A program made the translations under genes and the position numbers. From positions 1 to 6,615 of the forward strand of contig JAFYMV010000245.1 in assembly GCA_017548225.1 (NCBI GenBank): DNA of 6,615 nt, in the 5' to 3' direction. The DNA is from Bacteroidaceae bacterium. GTDB lineage: Bacteria; Bacteroidota; Bacteroidia; Bacteroidales; Bacteroidaceae. Positions 1 to 5,431 of the stretch are shown here, piece after piece. Positions within the stretch are counted from its first letter, which is position 1, and each line of letters opens with the position of its first letter. The notes under the pieces are model-generated. The model did not search any database. It was not told the origin of the DNA and worked only from the letters and a program-made list of their open reading frames with translations.

Positions 1-1518
1 GGTGGAGTAGTTGAGTCCTGCGTTAACCTTCGTAGCATCGCCCAGTGTGATGTTGTCTTCAAAGTAGAGTTGCGTCTCGTGGGCCAAGATATCGGGCTCT
101 CCCAGCTGGTGGGTATTCTCGTTGGTACCCTGTTTTTCGTTCATCGTCATCACATCGGGGCTGAAGGTGTGGTGCGTATAGGCCGTACCCATGCGCATGT
201 CGTGGTGAGGGTTAGGGCTATAATGGAGTTCTACCTTACCCGTGAGATCGTAGATGCCCGAATGCATATCGAGTTGCGCCTTGTAGTTCTGATTGGCCTG
301 CTTGTAGATTTCATCGAAGCCCAAGCCTATTTTGTGGCGGTACTGAGTGTAGCTTACCGAGGCATCGAGAAAGGTGCGAGGGTTGATGACATGATTCCAT
401 CGGGCAGCAGAGACGATATTACCCCACTTCCACGACAGGTGACTGTCGTTGCGATAGTCCTGGGTGTCAGAGCCAGTAATGGAGAAGTACACCTCATCAT
501 CGCCCGAGTAATGGCTCAGATAAAGTCGATCACGGTCAGAGAATTTGTGATTGACCTTCACATTGAGGTCGTAAAAGTAATAGCCAGCGCCATAGTCGGT
601 TTCGTCGTCTTGCACATGGGTCATATACCATAGCGCAGCATTGGTGATAAGGTCCGAGTAGGTACGGCGTGCCGAGATGTTGAACGAGGTCTTGCCCTTC
701 CACAAGGGTCCTTCGAGGCTAATCTTCGACGATACTGCACCGATATGCACATTGCCGTGATAGTGGTACATGTCGCCCTCCTTCATGCGTACATCGACTA
801 CCGAAGAGAGGCGGCCAGCATAGTGAGCAGGGAAGCTACCTTTATATAGAGTAACATTCTTTATGGCATCGGCATTGAAGGCCGAAAAGAAGCCAAACAT
901 GTGATTTACATTGTATACGGGCACGCCATCAATGAGCATGAGATTCTCATCAGGGCTACCACCACGCACATAGAGACCCGCCGAGCCTTCGGTGCCGCTC
1001 TGTACACCAGGCAGCAGTTGCAGCACCTTCAACACATCGGTCTCGCCAAACATGGCGGGCACAGCCTTAATCTGCGCTACGGGAATGTCTACGGCACTCA
1101 TCTGTGAACCACGCACGCCAAGATCGAGACGGTTGCCCACCACCGTAACCTCCTCCAATGCCGAACGGGAGTGAAGAGCAAAGTTGATGACCGTATCGCG
1201 CGACAACACCAAGTGCTGCTGTTGTGAGGCATAGCCTACATAAGAAACGGTGATATCTGCTACCCCTTTAGGAAGTGTCAGCGAATAAAAGCCATAGGCA
1301 TTAGTTACCGTACCACTGCCGCTTGCGTGGTCATAGAGCGTGGCACCTATCATCGTCTCTTCAGCCACAGCGTCAGTGACATAGCCGCTTACCGTATAGT
1401 GCTGCGCCACCATAGGAGCGCACGAAAAGATTGCCACCAATAGGGGCAGCACACGATGGAAAATCTTTCTTGCAAGCATATGACTACCGTTATCCCTAAA
1501 GGATAGATTAAAATTCAT
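1..1518 (-). CDS. TonB-dependent outer-membrane receptor, C-terminus cut off by window edge
   Basis: Reading leftward from the ATG at 1518, the frame stays open for 506 codons to the window edge. The protein is an outer-membrane active transporter driven by TonB; its substrate cannot be told from the sequence. Domains in order: a signal peptide (basic LARKIFHR, then hydrophobic VLPLLVAIF, cleavage probably near Ala38); a carboxypeptidase-regulatory-like beta-sandwich at about 41-117 (YTVSGYVTDA, GATLYD, TNAYGFYSLTLPKG, VSYVGY); a TonB-box-like LEEVTVVGNR at 121-130; and a plug at about 138-247 with LLPGVQSGTEGSAGLYVRGG, MLIDGVPVYN and LYKGSFPAHYAGRLSSVVDV. Beta-barrel strands with alternating aromatic residues follow from about 255. 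Family members usually run 750-900 residues, so a good part of the barrel is missing here. Met14 (ATG at 1479) is an equally plausible start and gives a more standard signal peptide (MLARKIF...). No SusD partner lies upstream; the U32 gene on the same strand ends 62 bp before the 1518 start. I see no frameshift. Confidence 0.93.
   Translation of the reverse strand, partial: MNFNLSFRDNGSHMLARKIFHRVLPLLVAIFSCAPMVAQHYTVSGYVTDAVAEETMIGATLYDHASGSGTVTNAYGFYSLTLPKGVADITVSYVGYASQQQHLVLSRDTVINFALHSRSALEEVTVVGNRLDLGVRGSQMSAVDIPVAQIKAVPAMFGETDVLKVLQLLPGVQSGTEGSAGLYVRGGSPDENLMLIDGVPVYNVNHMFGFFSAFNADAIKNVTLYKGSFPAHYAGRLSSVVDVRMKEGDMYHYHGNVHIGAVSSKISLEGPLWKGKTSFNISARRTYSDLITNAALWYMTHVQDDETDYGAGYYFYDLNVKVNHKFSDRDRLYLSHYSGDDEVYFSITGSDTQDYRNDSHLSWKWGNIVSAARWNHVINPRTFLDASVSYTQYRHKIGLGFDEIYKQANQNYKAQLDMHSGIYDLTGKVELHYSPNPHHDMRMGTAYTHHTFSPDVMTMNEKQGTNENTHQLGEPDILAHETQLYFEDNITLGDATKVNAGLNYST
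1379..1479 (-). other. Signal peptide region and preferred alternative start of the TonB receptor
   Basis: The in-frame ATG at 1479 begins MLARKIFHRVLPLLVAIFSC, a standard Sec signal peptide layout with a basic n-region and a hydrophobic core. Cleavage is likely just before QHYTVSG, where the mature beta-sandwich starts. Starting at 1518 would add a polar 13-residue extension (MNFNLSFRDNGSH) that serves no obvious purpose for export. Cys33 follows I-F-S, a poor lipobox because of the Phe at -2, so lipidation is unlikely. No Shine-Dalgarno sequence discriminates between the two starts. Confidence 0.5.
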
Positions 1519-1522
1519 AGTA

Positions 1523-1563
1523 GCGAAAATTTTTATTCACAAGTGCGAAAAAACTTTTTCACA
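1523..1563. repeat. Pair of imperfect 19-bp direct repeats, 22 bp apart, in the U32-TonB receptor gap
   Basis: Copy 1 (1523-1541) reads GCGAAAATTTTTATTCACA and copy 2 (1545-1563) reads GCGAAAAAACTTTTTCACA; 15 of 19 positions are identical. The repeat period is 22 bp, about two helical turns. Each copy is itself a loose inverted repeat (GCGAAAA ... TTTTCAC-like), and copy 2 could form a weak A/U-rich hairpin in the leftward transcript. The pair lies just upstream of the TonB receptor start and just after the U32 stop. It could be a regulator-binding site, a poor terminator, or a chance result of A/T-rich composition. The sequence identity is observed; the function is inference. Confidence 0.45.
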
Positions 1564-1580
1564 GGTATGATGACAAGGGA

Positions 1581-2861
1581 TCACTCCTCAATGCCCGTAG
1601 GGCGCATGATGTAGAGTTTGTCATTGGGGCGTATCCGGTCAGGCACCTTGAATGACACATGTACACCCTTCTTCACGGTATCAACAGGCTTGAGGTTTAC
1701 ACGAGCCTCATCGAGCGTTACATACATAGCGCCTGTGGTATGTCCTGTGATGAGCAGCTTATCGCCGACATGCAGTTCGGCAGCCTCAACAAGGAACTCC
1801 GCCACACCAATATTAGAGAAATAGCGAATACCCTTACCGGCATAAATCTTTCGCTCGGTGGCGTTAGAGCCGTAGTGGCGGGTCCACTCGCCCAAGCGTT
1901 GTCCCAAGTAATAGCCATTCCAGAAACCACGATTGAAGACGGTGCGCAGGCGCTCATCCCATCCGTCTTTCTTCTCTTCAGAAAGCGTACCGTCGAGGTA
2001 GCTATCAATAGCTTCGCGGTAACACTCCACTACAGTCTTCACATATTCGGGACCGCGAGCACGACCCTCAATCTTGAATACGCGTACACCAGCTTCCATC
2101 ATCTCGTCCATGAAACGAATGGTCTTGAGATCCTTGGGCGACATCACATACTTGTTGTCCACCTCAAGCTCAATGGTGCTCTCCTTGTCGTTGAGGAGAT
2201 AGGTTGGCTCTTCATCGCGTTTCACATCGTACCCTCTGCGGCATACCTGCATGCAAGCACCACGGTTAGCCGATGCTCCTAGTTCGTGCAGGCTGAGGTA
2301 GCACTTACCCGACACCGCCATGCAAAGAGCTCCGTGACAGAACATCTCGATGCGGATGAGCTCGCCTTTGGGACCACAAATCTGTTCCTCCTGTATTGTC
2401 TTATAGATAGCCGCTACCTGCTTCAGATTGAGTTCGCGAGCAAGTACCACCACATCAGCGAAACGAGCATAGAACTTGAGCGCCTCGGCGTTACTGATAT
2501 TGAGTTGGGTAGAGAGGTGTACCTCTTGGCCTATGCGGTTACAATAGTCGAGCACCGCCACATCAGCAGCGATAACGGCCGAGATGCCGGCTTCGTGAGC
2601 GGCATCAACGATGGTACGCATCAGCGCTATGTCTTCATCGTAGATGATGGTATTTACCGTGAGATAGCTCTTCACGCCGTGCTCATCGCATGTGGCGGCA
2701 ATCTCGCGCAGATCGTCGATACTGAATGTATTGGCCGAGCGGGCACGCATATTGAGATTTTCGATACCGAAGTAGATGCTGTCGGCACCAGCATTGATGG
2801 CTGCAGCCAGCGACTCGCGTGAGCCCACTGGAGCCATTATTTCAAAGTCTTTTCTATTCAT
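1581..2861 (-). CDS. U32 family protein (annotated as peptidase; probable RNA-hydroxylation factor of TrhP/RlhA type)
   Basis: A complete 426-residue protein from ATG at 2861 to TGA at 1583-1581. The N-terminal part is a TIM-barrel-like fold starting EIMAPVGSRESLAAAINAGA, followed by DSIYFG (28-32) and VHLSTQLNISN (114-124). The U32 signature spans Glu172 to Ser190 and fits the PROSITE-type pattern E-x-F-x2-G-[SA]-[LIVM]-C-x4-G-x-C-x-[LIVM]-S at every position. Cysteines sit at 175, 180, 187, 203 and 207 (RGACMQVC); related U32 proteins (UbiU/UbiV) bind an iron-sulfur cluster through such cysteines. KDLKTIRFMDEMMEAGVRVFKIEGR (243-267) and FNRGFWNGYYLGQ (309-321) are also typical. Residues from about 335 form a small C-terminal beta-domain (VGDKLLITG, KVPDRIRPNDKLYI). 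The length matches the single-core TrhP/YegQ class (about 420-450) rather than the longer RlhA/YdcP. Characterised members act with prephenate in hydroxylating tRNA U34 or 23S rRNA C2501; which applies here is inference. Collagenase activity is doubtful. Confidence 0.95.
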   Translation of the reverse strand: MNRKDFEIMAPVGSRESLAAAINAGADSIYFGIENLNMRARSANTFSIDDLREIAATCDEHGVKSYLTVNTIIYDEDIALMRTIVDAAHEAGISAVIAADVAVLDYCNRIGQEVHLSTQLNISNAEALKFYARFADVVVLARELNLKQVAAIYKTIQEEQICGPKGELIRIEMFCHGALCMAVSGKCYLSLHELGASANRGACMQVCRRGYDVKRDEEPTYLLNDKESTIELEVDNKYVMSPKDLKTIRFMDEMMEAGVRVFKIEGRARGPEYVKTVVECYREAIDSYLDGTLSEEKKDGWDERLRTVFNRGFWNGYYLGQRLGEWTRHYGSNATERKIYAGKGIRYFSNIGVAEFLVEAAELHVGDKLLITGHTTGAMYVTLDEARVNLKPVDTVKKGVHVSFKVPDRIRPNDKLYIMRPTGIEE

Positions 2862-2881
2862 AGCAGTCTTCTAACGAACTG

Positions 2882-2912
2882 CAAAGGTACGAATAAGCGA
2901 GCGAAATACAAA
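2882..2912 (-). promoter_or_regulatory. Bacteroidota-type promoter of the U32 gene
   Basis: On the minus strand, TTTG (plus-strand CAAA, 2909-2912) is followed by exactly 19 bases and then TACCTTTG (plus-strand CAAAGGTA, 2882-2889). This matches the Bacteroidota primary-sigma consensus, TTTG at -33 and TAnnTTTG at -7 with 19-21 bp between, at every defined position. Transcription should start a few bases after the -7 element, around 2874-2877, leaving a leader of only about 13-16 nt before the ATG at 2861. Confidence 0.82.
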
Positions 2913-2979
2913 GTTTACTTTGACAAATGCCATGCACACCTATAAATGCGCACAAATAATCACCGAAAAATGCGCTTCG

Positions 2980-3013
2980 TTGACGATGAATTGCTGAATA
3001 ATTACTAATTTTG
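2980..3013 (+). promoter_or_regulatory. Probable promoter of the SulP-upp-uraA gene set
   Basis: TAATTTTG at 3006-3013 is an exact TAnnTTTG -7 element. The best -33 candidate is TTG at 2980-2982 (in CGTTGACG), but the gap is 23 bp, slightly longer than the usual 19-21, so the -33 half is weak. Transcription would begin near 3020, giving a leader of about 50 nt to the ATG at 3070. The -7 match and its location ahead of three co-directional genes support the call; the imperfect -33 suggests moderate strength or dependence on an activator. Confidence 0.6.
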
Positions 3014-3069
3014 CGCGAAAATACGAAATTACATAAAAGGTATCAGTTATATTAAGTAAATCATCTCGT

Positions 3070-4755
3070 ATGAAATTGTTTGAATTCCGTCCTAAATTGT
3101 TCTCTTGCCTCAAGAGCTACAATAAGGCAACCTTCATGTCCGACCTCATGGCCGGTATCATTGTAGGTATTGTTGCATTGCCATTGGCTATTGCATTCGG
3201 TATTGCTTCGGGTGTAACTCCCGAAAAGGGTATCATCACTGCTATCATCGCAGGCTTGCTCATCTCAGTATTCGGTGGTAGCAAGGTGCAGATTGGCGGT
3301 CCCACAGGAGCCTTCATCGTCATCGTCTTCGGCATCATTGCCGAGTACGGCATCGGTGGACTCACCATTGCCACCTTCATGGCAGGTATCTTCCTCATCC
3401 TGATGGGAATACTGCGTGTGGGCACCATCATCAAGTACATTCCCTACCCTATTATCGTGGGCTTCACAAGCGGTATTGCGCTCACCATCTTTACCACGCA
3501 GATTAAGGACCTCTTCGGCATGCAGATAGCCGAGGTTCCTGCCGACTTCGTGAGCAAGTGGGTGGTATACTTCCAGAACTTTGACACGATGAACATCTGG
3601 CCTCTGCTAATTGGTGTTTGTAGCATCCTAATCATCGTATACACTCCGAAAATCAGCAAGAAGCTTCCCGGCTCGCTCGTGGCTATCATCTTGATGACCG
3701 TAGTAGCATTGCTCTTGAAGAACTTTGCTGGTGTAACCACCATCGAGACCATTGGCGACCGCTTCACCATCGACCCCAATATGCCCAAGCCCGAGGTACC
3801 CAAAATCACCTGGGAGGTATTTACCAAACTCATGTCGCCCGCCTTGGTGATTGCCATGCTCGGCGCTATTGAGTCGTTGCTCTCGGCTGCTGTGGCTGAT
3901 GGTGTCATCGGCGACAAGCACGACAGCAACCAAGAGCTCATGGGTCAAGGTATTGCCAATATGGTATGCTCACTCTTCGGTGGTATCCCCGCAACTGGCG
4001 CCATCGCCCGCACCATGACCAACATCAACAATGGCGGTCGCACCCCCATCGCAGGTGTGGTACATGCATTGGTATTGCTGCTCATCTACTTCTTCCTCAT
4101 GCCTTTGGCCAAGTATATCCCCATGTCTTGCCTAGCGGGTATCCTCGTGGTGGTATCATACAACATGAGTGAGTGGCGCAGCTTCAAAGCTATCCTGAAG
4201 AATCCCAAGAGCGACATCATAGTATTGCTCGTAACCTTCTTCCTCACTGTCATCTTCGACCTCACCGTAGCTATCGAAATCGGTATTCTCATCGCATGCT
4301 TGCTCTTCATGCGCCGTATGTCAGAGGTTACCAGCGTATCGGTAGAGACCGAAGAGATTGACCTCAGCGCTGATAGCGACATGCCCGATAACATAGAGCA
4401 TCTCATCATCCCCGACCGCGTAGAGGTATACGAAATCAATGGCCCCTACTTCTTCGGTATCGCCAACCGTTTCGAGGAGGTAATGAACGATGTAGGCACT
4501 ATCCCTTCAGTACGCATCATCCGTATGCGTAAGGTACCCTTCATTGACTCTACCGGTGTACACAACCTCACCAACCTATGCGAAAAGTGCTTGCAGAAGG
4601 AGATACATATCGTGCTTTCGGGCGTTAACCCCAAGGTGATGAAGGTGCTCACCAAAGCGGGCTTTGACCAGCTCATCGGTAAGGAGAATATTTGCAGCCA
4701 CATCACTATCGCCTTGGAGCGTGCACACGAATTGGCCGCACAATTTGAAAAATAA
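3070..4755 (+). CDS. SulP/SLC26 family inorganic anion transporter with C-terminal STAS domain
   Basis: A complete 561-residue inner-membrane protein from ATG at 3070 to TAA. Family marks in the membrane domain (about 20-415, expected 14 helices) are ALPLAIAFGIASGVTPEKG (36-54), GGSKVQIGGPTGAFIVIV (69-86), and ESLLSAAVADGVIGDKHDSN (268-287) followed by GQGIAN (292-297) and FGGIPATGAIARTMTNI (303-319). A STAS domain spans about 448-557 with FIDSTGVHNL (491-500), the loop that carries a phosphorylatable Ser in anti-sigma-antagonist relatives. The length is usual for the family. Substrates known across the family are sulfate, bicarbonate, chloride and dicarboxylates, and sequence alone does not choose among them. 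Glu268 occupies the position where the Na+-coupled bicarbonate transporter BicA has Asp, which fits H+ coupling better (inference from recalled family alignments). The gene is the first of three co-directional genes and ends 26 bp before upp. No sulfate-assimilation or carbonic-anhydrase gene is in the window to fix the substrate. Confidence 0.95.
   Translation: MKLFEFRPKLFSCLKSYNKATFMSDLMAGIIVGIVALPLAIAFGIASGVTPEKGIITAIIAGLLISVFGGSKVQIGGPTGAFIVIVFGIIAEYGIGGLTIATFMAGIFLILMGILRVGTIIKYIPYPIIVGFTSGIALTIFTTQIKDLFGMQIAEVPADFVSKWVVYFQNFDTMNIWPLLIGVCSILIIVYTPKISKKLPGSLVAIILMTVVALLLKNFAGVTTIETIGDRFTIDPNMPKPEVPKITWEVFTKLMSPALVIAMLGAIESLLSAAVADGVIGDKHDSNQELMGQGIANMVCSLFGGIPATGAIARTMTNINNGGRTPIAGVVHALVLLLIYFFLMPLAKYIPMSCLAGILVVVSYNMSEWRSFKAILKNPKSDIIVLLVTFFLTVIFDLTVAIEIGILIACLLFMRRMSEVTSVSVETEEIDLSADSDMPDNIEHLIIPDRVEVYEINGPYFFGIANRFEEVMNDVGTIPSVRIIRMRKVPFIDSTGVHNLTNLCEKCLQKEIHIVLSGVNPKVMKVLTKAGFDQLIGKENICSHITIALERAHELAAQFEK
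4410..4740 (+). other. STAS domain of the SulP transporter
   Basis: Residues 448-557 of the transporter form a cytoplasmic STAS domain: PDRVEVYEINGPYFFG (first strands), RFEEVMND (helix), VRIIRMRKVPFIDSTG (central strand and loop), LTNLCEKCLQKEIHIVLSGV and VMKVLTKAGF (helix-strand-helix). STAS domains in SLC26/SulP proteins are involved in stability, dimer contacts and regulation; DauA/YchM of E. coli binds acyl carrier protein through its STAS domain. The acidic linker before it (ETEEIDLSADSDMPD, 426-440) separates it from the last membrane helix. Confidence 0.85.
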
Positions 4756-4781
4756 TATTCACAACATAAAAATTTATACCT

Positions 4782-5405
4782 ATGGCTTTACACATCGTTG
4801 ACCATCCGCTAGTGCAGCATAAATTGAGCATCATGCGTAACAAAGAAACCTCAACCATGAAATTCCGCGCTCTGCTCGAAGAGATAGCTATGTTCATGGG
4901 ATATGAGATTACCCGCGACCTCCCCTTGACCTATGTTGACATCGAGACCCCCTTGATGCCCATGAAGGCCCCCAAGATTGCAGGTAAGAAGGTAGTCATC
5001 GTGCCTATCTTGCGTGCCGGTTTGGGTATGGTAGACGGACTCATGCGCCTCATGCCATCAGCCCGTATCGGACATATCGGTCTCTATCGCGATGAAGAGA
5101 CCTGCCAGCCCGTATTCTACTACTACAAGATGCCCGAGAACAAGGACCGCCTGGTATTACTCACCGACCCCATGCTGGCCACTGGTGGTAGTGCTTGCGA
5201 TGCCATCAAGCGCCTCAAGGCCGACGGCTATACACAAATCCGCTTGGTATGCCTTGTGGCCTCTCCACAGGGTGTACAGGCTGTGCAGAAGCAGCACCCC
5301 GATGTAGACATCTATCTCGCTTCGCTCGATGAGGGCTTGAACGACAAGAACTATATCCTCCCCGGATTGGGAGATGCAGGAGACCGCATCTTCGGCACAA
5401 AGTAA
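4782..5405 (+). CDS. upp: Uracil phosphoribosyltransferase
   Basis: A complete 207-residue cytoplasmic enzyme that makes UMP and pyrophosphate from uracil and PRPP (pyrimidine salvage). The length is within one or two residues of the usual bacterial Upp (about 208). Motifs: N-terminal HPLVQHKLSIMRNKETSTMKFR (8-29), PILRAGLGMVDG (75-86), LYRDEET (101-107), the PRPP-binding loop DPMLATGGSA (129-138) after a hydrophobic strand LVLL, and the uracil-binding C-terminal segment YILPGLGDAGDRIFGT (191-206). All are intact. The ATG at 4782 gives the standard N-terminus (MALHIVDHPL) and no earlier in-frame start is needed. It lies 26 bp after the SulP gene and 26 bp before the uracil permease, with no promoter-like element or hairpin in either gap, so it is probably the middle gene of an operon. 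Confidence 0.97.
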   Translation: MALHIVDHPLVQHKLSIMRNKETSTMKFRALLEEIAMFMGYEITRDLPLTYVDIETPLMPMKAPKIAGKKVVIVPILRAGLGMVDGLMRLMPSARIGHIGLYRDEETCQPVFYYYKMPENKDRLVLLTDPMLATGGSACDAIKRLKADGYTQIRLVCLVASPQGVQAVQKQHPDVDIYLASLDEGLNDKNYILPGLGDAGDRIFGTK

Positions 5406-5431
5406 TCAGACAACTTATTCATCTATTTATT

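Larger units (their letters stand above)
2862..3069. promoter_or_regulatory. Divergent intergenic region between the U32 gene and the SulP transporter gene
   Basis: This 208-bp A/T-rich gap carries both divergent promoters: a leftward one at 2882-2912 and a rightward one around 2980-3013. The 67 bp between them contains two copies of AAATGCGC (2944-2951 and 2968-2975) and a shorter AAATGC (2925-2930). No open reading frame of note, no RNA gene and no strong hairpin is visible. The 3014-3069 leader before the SulP start has no evident riboswitch-like structure or Shine-Dalgarno sequence. Confidence 0.7.

Noticed and set aside
70..633. 187-codon plus-strand frame in the left part of the window
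   Set aside because: It is antisense to the TonB receptor frame, which is open for 506 codons and contains clear plug and regulatory-domain motifs.
1..1518. SusC-type glycan-uptake receptor with a SusD partner
   Set aside because: The plug lacks the usual SusC signature layout, no SusD-like gene is present upstream, and the U32 gene occupies that position. The substrate is left open.
1546..1562. Intrinsic terminator after the U32 gene
   Set aside because: The inverted repeat is almost all A/U with a bulge and a very small loop, and has no G/C-rich stem; too weak to call as a terminator.
1659..2282. 207-codon open frame on the plus strand opposite the U32 gene, and a second one at 2286-2822
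   Set aside because: Both lie entirely antisense to a gene with an intact family signature, lack a promoter or start context, and have no recognisable motif.
2919..2948. Possible rightward promoter TTTG-N18-TATAAATG
   Set aside because: The -7 half differs from TAnnTTTG at two positions and the spacing is short; TAATTTTG at 3006 is an exact match and closer to the gene.
3070..4755. Firm naming of the SulP gene as a sulfate permease or as the bicarbonate transporter bicA
   Set aside because: Family motifs are shared by all SulP transporters, and no neighbouring gene fixes the substrate.
4744..4781. Possible promoter for upp starting at TTTG 4744-4747
   Set aside because: No TAnnTTTG follows at 19-21 bp; the sequence there is only TAAAAATTTATA.
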